Positions 1 through 8,493 of a DNA stretch of 64,000 bases are shown here, one piece after another. The stretch is from contig NZ_JABZEC010000002.1 in the NCBI RefSeq assembly GCF_013385145.1, forward strand, positions 186,001 to 250,000, in the 5' to 3' direction. How positions within the stretch are numbered: the first letter of the stretch is position 1; each line of letters starts with the position of its first letter. The DNA is from Bombilactobacillus apium (lineage in GTDB: Bacteria; Bacillota; Bacilli; Lactobacillales; Lactobacillaceae). A model generated the notes under the pieces. The model searched no databases. It saw only the letters and a list, made by a program, of their open reading frames with translations, and had not been told where the DNA came from. The translations under genes and the position numbers were made by a program.

Positions 1-822
1 ACCAAAATTCGGTTTCAACTGGACTTTAATTCGCGGTTGATCTTTTTCAATTAATTCTTTATATAAGTTTAAAAGAATTTCAGGTTCACTCCCCATTTTT
101 CCGGCAATCGTAATCGTTTCTTGCTGGACAGCTTGCCACTTTTGCCAGCCATAAAAGCCCCCACCGGCTAAAAGGAGGATTATGCCCCCAATAAGAAGAT
201 GACGCCAACGAGCATGGGCTAGCCAGCGAATTGCCGCACTAGCTAGTAAGGCCAAAACCGCTGCTAACACCGCTCCCACAAGCAAAGCATTATTATTGTT
301 AGTTTGAATTCCTAATAAAATATAGGTTCCGAGACCGCCGCCACCAATTAAAGCCGCTAAAGTCGCGGTACCGACAATCATCACCACCGCAATCCGTAAA
401 CCCGTCAAAATCAGAGGCAGGGCGAGGGGGATTTGAATTTTAAATAATTTATAACGGCGCGAAACCCCAAAGGCATCAGCGGCTTCTAACAATAAAGGAT
501 CAATATTCGTTAACCCCGCATAAGTATTAGAAAAGACCGGCATCACCGCATACAAAACCAAGGCAATCACCGCGGGCACTGGTCCAATCCCAACTAAAGG
601 AATCAAAAGTCCGAGAATCGCCAAACTAGGAATCGTCTGAATTACACTAGCTACTTGCAGGACAAATTCTCCGGCTCGCCGATGGTCGATTAAGGCGATC
701 GCTAAAGGAATTGCCAAGATGATTGTAATCACCGTCGCAATCAAGGATAAAGTTAAATGTTGCCCCAAAGCCTGCCAAATTTCGGGGCCATTTTTTGCCA
801 AATAGATCATTAAAGAAGTCAT
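1..822 (-). CDS. Osmolyte ABC transporter permease fused to a substrate-binding domain (partial, OpuCB/C-like)
   Basis: The frame is open from an ATG at 822 to the window edge (274 codons), so the C-terminus lies outside. The first ~210 residues form a BPD-type permease with several hydrophobic segments (QHLTLSLIATVITIILAIPL, VASVIQTIPSLAILGLLIPL). A further membrane segment (~230-245, LLIGGIILLLAGGGFYGW) leads into the start of an extracytoplasmic binding domain (ETITIAGKMGSEPEILLNLY), the usual start of OpuAC-type glycine-betaine/choline/carnitine binding domains. Permease-binding protein fusions of this type are common in lactic acid bacteria. The ATG overlaps the stop of the ATPase gene (ATGA), so the two are translationally coupled. 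Substrate is inferred from family only. Confidence 0.85.
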   Translation of the reverse strand, partial: MTSLMIYLAKNGPEIWQALGQHLTLSLIATVITIILAIPLAIALIDHRRAGEFVLQVASVIQTIPSLAILGLLIPLVGIGPVPAVIALVLYAVMPVFSNTYAGLTNIDPLLLEAADAFGVSRRYKLFKIQIPLALPLILTGLRIAVVMIVGTATLAALIGGGGLGTYILLGIQTNNNNALLVGAVLAAVLALLASAAIRWLAHARWRHLLIGGIILLLAGGGFYGWQKWQAVQQETITIAGKMGSEPEILLNLYKELIEKDQPRIKVQLKPNFG

Positions 823-1763
823 CAATTTTGATCCTCCGCTAAACTAGCTAGATAGCGCCATAAATCTCGGGCCGTCAATTGTTTATTTTCCACTTGAACT
901 ACTTGTTGAGGATCTTTGACCAACAAGGCAGACCAGTCACTCAAAGTAGCGGTTGGCGGCAAGATCTTGGCGCCCGGATAATTGGTTTTTTGCCCATAAC
1001 CGGCCCGCAGGACTTCTTGTAAATAGTGCTGGGGAGAATGAGCCTGCGCAAAAAAGCTAGCTACAAAATCATTAGCCGGGGTGGCCAAAATCTCGGCCGG
1101 AGTTCCTACTTGTTGCAAGTGACCAGCATGGACAACCGCCAAGCGATCAGCTAATTTCAAAGCTTCATCCATATCGTGAGTCACAAAAATAATTGTCGTT
1201 TGAAATTTAGTATGTAACTGGCGGAGTAAATCTTGTAATTGCTGGCGCGATAAAGGATCGAGGGCACTAAAAGGTTCATCCATTAAGATAATTTTAGGTT
1301 GCGGCGCCAAAGCCCGGACAATTCCGACTCGTTGAGCTTCGCCCCCAGATAATTCGTGGGGCATGCGTTCCATAAACTGGTCCGGATTCAAACCAACTTG
1401 TTCTAATAAAGCGGCGACCCGCTGGCGACATTCTGGCGCTGGTAGACCTTGGGCCACCATTTGAATGGCGGCATTTTCTCCGACAGTCATATTCGGAAAT
1501 AGGGCTCCTGACTGGAGGACGTAGCCAATCTGTTGCCGCAAAGTTTGGACATCAGTAATTTTGGTAACATCTTGCTCGTCTAACCAAACTCGCCCCGTAG
1601 TCGGCGTGTTTAAGCGATTGACCATTTTCAAAAGCGTCGTCTTACCGCTTCCACTGGGCCCAACCAAAACAAATAATTCATGACTTTTAATCGTCAGGTT
1701 GATCTTGTCCAAAGCCAATTGTTTACCGTAGCGTTTGGTAAGCTGTTCAAAACGAATCATCAT
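822..1763 (-). CDS. Osmolyte ABC transporter ATP-binding protein (OpuCA/ProV-like)
   Basis: 313 aa. Walker A is GPSGSGKTT near residue 35, the signature LSGGEAQRVGIVRAL near 140, and Walker B ILMDEPFSALDPL near 160, with a switch His in FVTHDMDEAL. It is cytoplasmic and energises the permease encoded immediately downstream. The C-terminal ~75 residues do not show two full CBS domains as in OpuCA/ProV of many Firmicutes, so the ionic-strength sensor seems shortened or different. It is the first gene of a two-gene operon; the ATG at 1763 follows a GGGGAAG ribosome binding site. Confidence 0.88.
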   Translation of the reverse strand: MMIRFEQLTKRYGKQLALDKINLTIKSHELFVLVGPSGSGKTTLLKMVNRLNTPTTGRVWLDEQDVTKITDVQTLRQQIGYVLQSGALFPNMTVGENAAIQMVAQGLPAPECRQRVAALLEQVGLNPDQFMERMPHELSGGEAQRVGIVRALAPQPKIILMDEPFSALDPLSRQQLQDLLRQLHTKFQTTIIFVTHDMDEALKLADRLAVVHAGHLQQVGTPAEILATPANDFVASFFAQAHSPQHYLQEVLRAGYGQKTNYPGAKILPPTATLSDWSALLVKDPQQVVQVENKQLTARDLWRYLASLAEDQN

Positions 1764-1839
1764 ACTTCCCCTTTAAATTCTTTAACTGTATTTTAGATTA
1801 AAACGATAACTTTACCCCAACTTGAATTAATTGCCAAAT

Positions 1840-2472
1840 AGCAATGGGCTTAGGCGGCTTCTGAAAGTGAAAAAAATTTCGTTGAACTTAACATCAATCT
1901 GATATTTTTGTATAAAATCAAATAATTCTTTAATGGTGGTTTGATCGACAAATCCTGAGTAAAATCCGTTTAAATCAATAATTTTATCAAATTCTCCGCT
2001 ATTAACCAGCTAAAGATTATTCTGCGTGGTAACTAGCAGATGTTTCAAGCCCAAATCAATAAGTGCAGTTGCTTTTTGGGGTAAACGTATTGTTCCCATT
2101 ATTTGGAGTTTCTTTTTTATGGCTAATATTAACTTTAACACTGCGATTCTCACACTACTAATCACAGAACAAATCAAAATTCACTCTTGCTCTTAGGGCT
2201 AAACTGTGATAAGTCCCCAAAGCAGTATAAAAAGTTTTCGAAACTGCGACCAAATCAGTCTAACTCAACTGGGTCTGGATAAGATAAATTCGTTGATTAG
2301 GCAACAAAACATATTCCGCATAACTTTTATTATAAGCCCATCCCATTCCGCCCATCAAAGAAGCTATAGTTTGCCCTTTTGGAAATTGGTTCGGTACACT
2401 AGTTTCATCAATCGTACCCACAACTTCAATTCCCAAAATCCGGGAAAATTTGACCGATGATGATTTTCCCAT
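1840..2472 (-). pseudogene. Remnant of a zinc-type alcohol dehydrogenase / quinone oxidoreductase (MDR family)
   Basis: Pieces of an MDR-family oxidoreductase occur in order in different minus-strand frames. They are RILGIEVVGTIDETSVPNQF and GMGWAYNKSYAEYVLLPNQR (2260-2472), VAVSKTFYTALGTYHSLAL just after (~2200-2255), IMGTIRLPQKATALIDLGLK (~2040-2110) and SGEFDKIIDL / FYSGFVDQTTIKELFDFIQK (~1890-2000). These match the GroES-like start, the Rossmann start and the C-terminal tail of the family. Internal stops and frame changes mean no full enzyme can be made. The N-terminal ~35 residues are not recognisable. No intact gene lies between 1764 and 2690. Confidence 0.65.
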
Positions 2473-2689
2473 TAGGATAAAAACTAAGGAACCTTATTAT
2501 TACAATGAACATCGACGTTTTAAAAGAGTCACAATCTTTGAACAAATCCTCTAGAGAAGAACTTACACAAGTCATCATAGGATTCAGGGCAAAATAGCGA
2601 CTCGTCAACTTAATTGGATCGTCATGTCAGTCTGCAAAGTACGGGTAAGCGAAAATAAAATATTCTAACCTTAACACTGATTTAAATTA

Positions 2690-2803
2690 CTAAAGTCTCT
2701 GAAAACTATCGCGGTAATTATAATGTCTCCGGGTAAAGCTAGTTTCAAAAGGTGTCCGCATCGGCATATCAACTTTTCGCAAAGTTGTTTGTTTAATTTT
2801 CAT
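2690..2803 (-). pseudogene. N-terminal stump of a menC / dipeptide-epimerase-like enolase-superfamily gene
   Basis: A 37-codon ORF with a GGGGGAG ribosome binding site begins MKIKQTTLRKVDMPMRTPFE. This is the typical N-terminus of o-succinylbenzoate synthase / N-acylamino-acid racemase / dipeptide epimerase proteins (KI..V.LR.V.MP...PFETSFG). After about residue 24 the sequence stops resembling the family and ends at a stop. Its ATG overlaps the TGA of the MFS gene, so it was once coupled to an M20 peptidase-MFS-epimerase operon. The remaining ~340 residues are gone. Confidence 0.6.
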
Positions 2804-4014
2804 TTACACTCTCCCCCAACAACTAATTTTTGGGCTGCTAATTTTCGTGTATTTAACGATAAGGAACTGAGAAAAGCGACGGCTGCCGCTCCCACTAGGA
2901 ATAAAAAGGCAATTGAATATGATCCTTTAAAAGCCGTGACTAAAGCGCCAATCACAATGGGAGCTACAAAACCCGCTAACTGGCCGCCAAAGTTCACGAT
3001 TCTGACAGATGAACCATACTCCTTTTTTCCGACTAATTCAGCAAAGAAGGCAAAAGTTCCCGTGAAGACTACCGATTTAAAAAAGTAAGTTGCGATCTCA
3101 AAGGTAATTACCGCCGCTAAACTTGGGCACTGGTACATCCCAAACACGAAAAGGGTCGTCGCTAAACTCGCCAGCAGCAGATTTTCACGACCCGTAAAAT
3201 AGTGCGTTAAAATCCAGCCACTGGCAATTGCTCCTAGCCCCGCGGCAATCGAAGGTAAGGGTACTAACCAAGAAATTCCCGCTAGATTTAAGTGCCGGGC
3301 TTGTAAAAGATAAGGCAGTATCCAAAAATCAAGGCCTTTGGTAATCACACTGAGGCCAAAAACAATTAGAAAGAATTGCCATAACATCCCGTTGGTTAAG
3401 ATTTTTCGCCAGGGAACCGCAGCCACCGCCGTCTTCCTGGCTTCAATCGTCTTTTTATGGGTCGGTCGCAGAACGAAAGCATAAATCGCTACGAAAATGA
3501 TTTCTAAGATTCCCATAGCATGGAAAGCCATGCGCCAGCCAAAGCTAGCAATGATTGGGGCCATAATCAGAGAGGCCGACATAATTGGAAGAAACAATTC
3601 CCAAAGTCGCTAGCGAGCGACCCTCATAAGGAAAAACTTCGGTAATTTGCTTTAAACTTGCTGAAGGATAGGCTCCTTCGCCGATTCCAAAAAGAATCCG
3701 AATCACAATCAGAGCGCCTAACGACCAAGCAAAACCAGTCAGTAGGGTGAACAAGGACCAAAAGAGAATGGCGACAATAATCGTACGATAACTCCCGAAT
3801 TTATCCGTCAGCCAACCACCGGGAATTTGCATCAAGGCATAACTGAAGAAGAAAGCACTTGAAACCACCCCTAAAGTCGCGGTCGATAAATACAAATCAC
3901 GCCCAATATAGGATAAGGCAATGCTGATTGCGGAACGATCAATAAAACAAACAATGTAACCCAGATAAATCATCCCAAAAGTTAGATGGGCTCGTTTTTT
4001 TTGTAGAGAAGCAT
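2800..4014 (-). pseudogene. MFS transporter, broken by two frameshifts
   Basis: Anion:cation-symporter-like MFS carrier. The ATG at 4014 overlaps the peptidase stop (TGATG). Reading from it gives MLLYKK, then an A8 run (3995-4002 on the plus strand) throws the frame off. With nine A residues the frame would run straight into KKRAHLTFGMIYLGYIVCFI, the expected first membrane helix. A second frame change near 3575 separates GIVSSNYVG from SLIMAPIIASFGWRMAFH. The remaining helices down to 2800 are intact. Family hallmarks are IDRSAISIAL and GGWLTDKFG. An alternative GTG start would avoid the first lesion but not the second. The substrate may be a product of the adjacent peptidase. Confidence 0.75.
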
Positions 4015-5375
4015 CAGTTGGAGTCACGCGGAGAAACCTCACTTTCGTATTGAGCCGCCAGGGCCGTAATAAGCGCAATGCCCTGTTCAAAGGCGGTTAC
4101 GGTAATATTTTCATTATTGCTGTGATTATGTTGATCAAAATTAGCCAGCGGCAAAGTAAAGACTTTAACCCCCAAAATATCAGTCCAAACGTAATTAGGC
4201 ACCGTTCCCGGCATACAAGGCTCAACCAACAAAGAAATTCCGGCAGTTTGGGCCGCTTTTTGGAAGCGTAAGCGCTCCGCTGGACTGGCCGGAGAAGTTG
4301 CCGGTGGCACTTGGCCATTGATTTCGTAATTCAAGACGCCTTGATCAAGCCAAGGCTGCAAAACGGTCGCTAAACCAGCCGCAATTGGGGCAATTTGTTG
4401 GTGTCCCACCAAGCGGAAATTAATGTTGGCGGTCAAAGACGCCGGGATAATAGTTTTTACTCCCGGGCCCGTATAGCCAGCTTGAATTCCAGAAACGTTG
4501 AAAGTTGGCTGAAACATCAAGCGGTGATAGTAATCTTCTTGATCTTGCGCCTGAACTTCGCCCCCAAAGACCTGATTCAAACGTTCTCGATTAAAAGGCA
4601 AGTGGGCAATATCGGCATCATCTTGTTTGGTCGGCGCTTCGACGCCGTCATAAAAGTGAGGAATCAAAACGCGCTTATTTTTTTGATCATACAAATGGTT
4701 GAGCACTTCTTGAAACAGGAGGACTGGATTAGCCAACACATTGCCGGCATTTCCCGAATGATTATCTTGACTGGCGGTTTGCAAGTGCAATTTAAAGCCA
4801 AACAATCCCCGATTGGCCAAGCGCAAGACATGATCCCCCGAATCACTCATCGAACCATCGACGACAATCACCTCTTGGACTTTGGCCAACAAACTGGACC
4901 GCAACTTTTTGACAATTTCTGCCAGGTGGATACTGCCCTGTTCTTCTTCGCCTTCAATTAAAAACTGAAAAGTTTGGCGATGATTGGGATGAGCAACTAG
5001 AAAATGGTTCAAACCAATAATCGTCGCAATCAGTTGACCTTTATTATCGCCGGCTCCTCGCCCAAACAACCGGCCTTCCCGAGCCGTCAAAGTGAAGGGA
5101 TCACTGTCCCAAGCCTCCCGCGCCCCCGAGGTCATAACATCGTAGTGTCCGTAAAATAAAATTGTTGCTGGCGTTTGACCGCTAATTGTGGCGACCAAGG
5201 CTGATTCACCGGCACTGGGAACTTCTTCTACAGTTGCTCCACAATATTTTTCCAACAAATCACGGACAAATTGCCGGGCTTGTTGCCGACCAGTTGCTGA
5301 TTCACTGGTACTGGGATAGCTAATTAATTGCGCAAGAGTTGCAACATTGTCTGAAATTATTTGATAGTTTGGCAA
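4014..5375 (-). CDS. M20 family metallopeptidase (dipeptidase)
   Basis: About 453 aa, a zinc-dependent exopeptidase or amidohydrolase of family M20. Metal ligands and catalytic residues are visible: H and D in LFYGHYDVM, D in GRGAGDNKGQ, the E-E pair in IEGEEEQGS, D in VVDGSMSD and a C-terminal H in FDQHNHSNNEN. The dimerisation (lid) domain covers roughly residues 200-320. A TTG at 5375 with AAGGG upstream is preferred over the GTG at 5384, which lies directly on the ribosome binding site. It is followed by an MFS gene and a menC-like stump, suggesting a former peptide or acylamino-acid utilisation operon. The LysR gene is divergent. Confidence 0.85.
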   Translation of the reverse strand: MPNYQIISDNVATLAQLISYPSTSESATGRQQARQFVRDLLEKYCGATVEEVPSAGESALVATISGQTPATILFYGHYDVMTSGAREAWDSDPFTLTAREGRLFGRGAGDNKGQLIATIIGLNHFLVAHPNHRQTFQFLIEGEEEQGSIHLAEIVKKLRSSLLAKVQEVIVVDGSMSDSGDHVLRLANRGLFGFKLHLQTASQDNHSGNAGNVLANPVLLFQEVLNHLYDQKNKRVLIPHFYDGVEAPTKQDDADIAHLPFNRERLNQVFGGEVQAQDQEDYYHRLMFQPTFNVSGIQAGYTGPGVKTIIPASLTANINFRLVGHQQIAPIAAGLATVLQPWLDQGVLNYEINGQVPPATSPASPAERLRFQKAAQTAGISLLVEPCMPGTVPNYVWTDILGVKVFTLPLANFDQHNHSNNENITVTAFEQGIALITALAAQYESEVSPRDSN

Positions 5376-5505
5376 GATAATCACCCTTCATTGTTTTCTT
5401 AGAAAATTAATTTTTAATGGGCTTATTGTATTGCAATTCTAATCTCAAGAGAAATATAATAAATGCCATAGGCTATCACATTTTTGGTATAAGGAGCAAA
5501 ATGGA

Positions 5506-6381
5506 ATGCGCTTATTACAATTGCAATACTTTTTGGACGTTGCCGCCACGCAAAACATTTCGCAATCGGCCCGCAATCTCCATTTGACCCAACCCTCACT
5601 CAGCCGCAGCATTCACGAATTAGAACAAGAACTGGGAATCTCTCTTTTTACCCGCAACGGACGCTCTTTGAAAATTAATGCTGCAGGTAGTCAACTAGCC
5701 CAAGTAGTTCAGACTAGTCTGACCACCCTTCAACAAGGAATTAACGAACTGCAACAGACCAAACAAGAGCAGGCCCAAATTGTTACTTTGCGCCTGGAAA
5801 GTTCGACCACCTTAATTCCCGGGCTCTTAACTTACTTGCAGCAAGTTGTTCCCCAAGTGACCATTCACCTCGTGCAACATGGTCCCGAAACTAACCAATT
5901 ACTTCCTTATGACTGGGAATTTTCTACCCAAGCTCGTAAGGGTCAGGAAAATCAACTTTTATTGGAAGAAGAAATTTATTTTGCTTTTTCGACGGAAAAG
6001 CTAGCCGTGACTTTGGCCGATAAAAAAAGTTTAACTGCGGCCGAATTGGTCCAATTTCCCTTAATCGCGACCGAACCCAATCCCTTGCGGGACTTAGTTT
6101 TACACACCTTGCGCACCCAACAAGGAGCCTTGCAACCAGAATTCACGACCGGTGACCGGGCGACCATTCTGGGAATGGTCCGAGCTGGGGTTGGCTATTG
6201 TTATCTCCCCAGCCTTTCTTGGCCTGATTTAGATCTGCAGGGGATCAAACTTTACTCGCTAACTCCCCAACCCTTAACCCGCAAGATTTATTTAAGCCGG
6301 CCGCTAACCACCATACCCACCGCCCAAACTCAAGCGGTCGCTCAAGGAATCCACCAATATTTTGCCCAGCTGCAAAAATAG
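5506..6381 (+). CDS. LysR family transcriptional regulator
   Basis: 291 aa with a winged HTH at the N-terminus (MRLLQLQYFLDVAATQNISQ, then LTQPSLSRSIHELEQELGIS, residues 1-60) and a LysR substrate-binding domain (~90-290). The gene is transcribed away from the M20 peptidase across a ~130-bp intergenic region, so it probably controls that operon; this is the usual LysR arrangement. The ATG at 5506 has AAGGAG just upstream. Length is normal for the family. The effector is unknown. Confidence 0.88.
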   Translation: MRLLQLQYFLDVAATQNISQSARNLHLTQPSLSRSIHELEQELGISLFTRNGRSLKINAAGSQLAQVVQTSLTTLQQGINELQQTKQEQAQIVTLRLESSTTLIPGLLTYLQQVVPQVTIHLVQHGPETNQLLPYDWEFSTQARKGQENQLLLEEEIYFAFSTEKLAVTLADKKSLTAAELVQFPLIATEPNPLRDLVLHTLRTQQGALQPEFTTGDRATILGMVRAGVGYCYLPSLSWPDLDLQGIKLYSLTPQPLTRKIYLSRPLTTIPTAQTQAVAQGIHQYFAQLQK

Positions 6382-6572
6382 CTTGCTCATTACACCAAAA
6401 AAGTTTTCAATCTCCCCGGTTCTTGGACTGAGAATCAGGAAAGGCAAGGCTCAAGGAAAGTATCGGAATTTTATAGACTAAAGAGGACAGATTCACTAGA
6501 TCTTGCAAGAATTAGGAGCTCAATTCTGTTTTTATTTAAAATGAGTTCAATAAGTAAGAAAAAATCCTAGAA

Positions 6573-6683
6573 CTAACTAAGGCAACAATCGCTATGGATG
6601 AATATTTTCATTGTTGGTTTGAGCTATCTGAACAGTTCCTTGAAAGCAGCAACACTTATGCTCGATTTACTTCTTTTATATAG
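6573..6683 (+). pseudogene. Short relic resembling the N-terminal (arm/SAM-like) part of a tyrosine integrase
   Basis: An open stretch reads LTKATIAMDEYFHCWFELSE and then ESSNTYARFTSF before a stop. The pattern (T-h-x-E-Y-F-x-x-W-F-E) is like the core-binding start of phage and ICE integrases. A diverged second copy lies at 13058. The rest of 6382-6830 holds nothing I can identify. Confidence 0.3.
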
Positions 6684-6831
6684 CTGTATTGTAATCGATT
6701 TATCTAAAAGATTCGGTCTATTTAAGATGTTAAAGCTAATTTGCTTACAAAAAAACTAGACCAACAATGATCTAGTCAATTAAGCTTACTAGCTACAATC
6801 TCTACATTTATAGAAATCATTTTATAGTAAA

Positions 6832-6903
6832 TTAGTGAGCAATTAAGCACCACCACAATGGATCTAATTCTGGTTCAACCGTCTTTTGTTGGTTAATTTT
6901 CAT
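6832..6903 (-). CDS. 23-aa Trp-Trp-Cys peptide, possible signalling or RiPP peptide
   Basis: A 23-codon ORF behind a very strong ribosome binding site (GGGGGGAG, 6-nt spacer). It begins MKINQQKTVE and ends LDPLWWCLIAH. It lies 39 nt after the DUF4097-like gene and downstream of the AgrC/AgrA-type pair. A double Trp followed by a single Cys near the C-terminus recalls short peptide pheromones (WW in streptococcal XIP) and the Cys of cyclic autoinducers, but there is no AgrD-type tail, so neither family fits. It has no recognised homology; function is unknown and it may be non-coding by chance. Confidence 0.4.
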   Translation of the reverse strand: MKINQQKTVEPELDPLWWCLIAH

Positions 6904-6941
6904 CTTTAGCTCCCCCCTTTTTCTGAGTTTTATCTTATTAG

Positions 6942-7490
6942 CTAACTTAGGGTTATGCGCCCACCATTACTTTCTAAGATAAGATTGTTACCCAAGGTAT
7001 AATTCTTTGGTGATTTATTTTGAAAACTCCCCCCATTTAAGTTTGTTTTGTAAGCAATTGTTTTTCCAAAATGATTTCTAATGGTAATATTTCCACCATC
7101 TGTTTTAACTTTGAAAGCTTCCAAATTTTTAAGTTGATTGATAGATACAATAATTCGAATTTGCGGACGATGCCGAGCAAAAATGGCGCCGAAGTTTCTT
7201 TTATTAGCGGAGAAGTCTAACCGCAAATTACTTTTGGAATTTACATCTGATCTGGGAGTAGCAACGGGAACGTAACCCGACATCCTTAAACTACGACTCT
7301 TTCCATTTTCAACCTGTAAAATAATATCGGAGCCACCAGTTTTCAAGTCCAGATTATTGATTGCCTGAGAAACCGGAATTGATTTTTGGAAATTTTGGTA
7401 GGGGGTATTAAAATTTAGCCTAATGACTATCAAAGCGAACCCAATGGCCAAAATACCAATAATTATTAACAAAATCCTTTTAGTTCTAAT
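6942..7490 (-). CDS. Membrane-anchored DUF4097-like (putative adhesin fold) protein
   Basis: About 180 aa. One N-terminal membrane segment (LLIIIGILAIGFALIVIRL) precedes a beta-rich extracellular domain with repeated short motifs (LDLKTGGSDIILQV, FKVKTDGGNITIRN, LESNGGRITLS) typical of DUF4097/DUF2807 beta-helix proteins. Start: a strong GGAGGAG site points to an ATT codon at 7490 (IRTKRILLIIIG), which gives the positive residues a membrane anchor needs; the TTG at 7472 is the nearest conventional start but sits too close to its AAGGA. It is probably expressed with the upstream two-component genes, or from its own promoter beyond the terminator at 7662. Confidence 0.7.
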   Translation of the reverse strand: MRTKRILLIIIGILAIGFALIVIRLNFNTPYQNFQKSIPVSQAINNLDLKTGGSDIILQVENGKSRSLRMSGYVPVATPRSDVNSKSNLRLDFSANKRNFGAIFARHRPQIRIIVSINQLKNLEAFKVKTDGGNITIRNHFGKTIAYKTNLNGGSFQNKSPKNYTLGNNLILESNGGRITLS

Positions 7491-7596
7491 GATTATCTCC
7501 TCCTTTCATAACCCTATGATAAAGCCAAATAACGACTAAAAAGAATACTTTCTTAAACGGTCATTTTTATTCCGGAACGGCAATTCCAGCGATATT

Positions 7597-7646
7597 AACT
7601 ATAATTCCTAAGTTCACATCGTCCCGCAGAAATAAGAATTATAGTT
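7597..7646. promoter_or_regulatory. Inverted repeat upstream of the DUF4097 gene, candidate operator
   Basis: Perfect 11-bp arms, AACTATAATTC at 7597-7607 and GAATTATAGTT at 7636-7646, sit in the ~170-bp gap between the response-regulator terminator and the DUF4097 gene. The spacing is right for a dimeric regulator site, possibly the adjacent LytTR regulator. Binding is inference. Confidence 0.35.
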
Positions 7647-7661
7647 TATTTGCCTGTACTA

Positions 7662-7709
7662 AAAAATGACGTCCTCAAGCTCTCTTTCCGAGTTGAAAAC
7701 GTCATTTTT
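7662..7709. terminator. Bidirectional intrinsic terminator
   Basis: Arms AAAAATGACGT (7662-7672) and ACGTCATTTTT (7699-7709) form a perfect stem with A/T tails on both sides. It lies just after the response-regulator stop and ends that operon on the minus strand. Confidence 0.75.
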
Positions 7710-7754
7710 GATCAAAATAGTATCTCAGAAGAATAAAATTAGGTGCCTAAGTCC

Positions 7755-8488
7755 CTAAGAAATTCTCGTCTGTTGATAATTATCTAATTCTTTAATCTTT
7801 CGTCGCGAAATTAGACATTGATCCTTATTCTTAAAAGTAATTATCCCTTTCTTCTTATCAATTGCCTTTACATAATCAAGATTTACCAAAAAGGACTTAT
7901 GTGCCCTAAAAAAATTTTGCGGGAGCCGTTGGACTAGTTTTTTTAAATCACCAGTAATCAATGATTCACTATCTAAAGAATGTAATAAGAGTTTATGATC
8001 TCCCAGAGTCTCCACATATTCCAATAATTTTAAATCTAGGTAGATAACTTGATCACTAAGCTTTACGGCTAATAGATCACTATCCGAATTGTTAATTGTC
8101 AATTGTTGTTCTATTTTTTCGAAAACTCGAATAATACTCGAACGGAGATTGACCTGATCTTTTAAAATAAAATCTAACGCTGCCACTTGATATTTAAAAG
8201 TTTCAAAAGCTAATTCATCATGAGTAGTTACGAAAATTATATAGCCCTTATTATCATAATTTCTAATCTTTTGAGCTAATTGAAGTCCATTCAACTCTGT
8301 TCCTAAATCGATATCTAAAAAATAAACCCCACTAGTAGAATCTTTACGAACCGCTTCTAATATTTGCTGGGGATCAGTTGTTGATAAGGCCAGAGTAAAA
8401 TCCAAATTCTCGATAAAAATATATTTTTTTATCATTTCCTAATTCTTTCTTTTTGGCTAAGATCATCTTCACAAATATAAACCTTCAT
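7755..8488 (-). CDS. AgrA-type LytTR response regulator, frameshifted after codon ~17
   Basis: The natural start is the ATG at 8488, overlapping the kinase stop. It reads MKVYICEDDLSQKERIRK and then hits TGA. One extra base near 8438 would join it to EMIKKYIFIENLDFTLALST, the expected continuation of lactobacillar AgrA-like receivers. The rest is intact: phospho-acceptor Asp in YFLDIDLG, receiver to ~120, LytTR DNA-binding domain ~125-226 (LLEYVETLGDHKLLLHS, FFRAHKSFLVNLDYV). An internal ATG at 8435 could still give a 226-aa protein lacking the acidic pocket (EDD). The partner is the kinase encoded upstream. This is either a true loss, a sequencing error or translational frameshifting. Confidence 0.75.
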
Positions 8489-8493
8489 CAGCA

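Noticed and set aside
3379-3640. Separate short MFS gene starting inside the transporter at 3597
   Set aside because: The sequence continues the same transporter in another frame; it lacks the first helices and a good ribosome binding site.
4395-4961. 188-codon plus-strand ORF opposite the M20 peptidase
   Set aside because: It is a shadow of a clearly conserved metallopeptidase frame and has no family resemblance.
6832-6903. AgrD-type autoinducer precursor
   Set aside because: It lacks the amphipathic N-terminal helix and the P-K-x-P tail; only a Cys near the end is shared.
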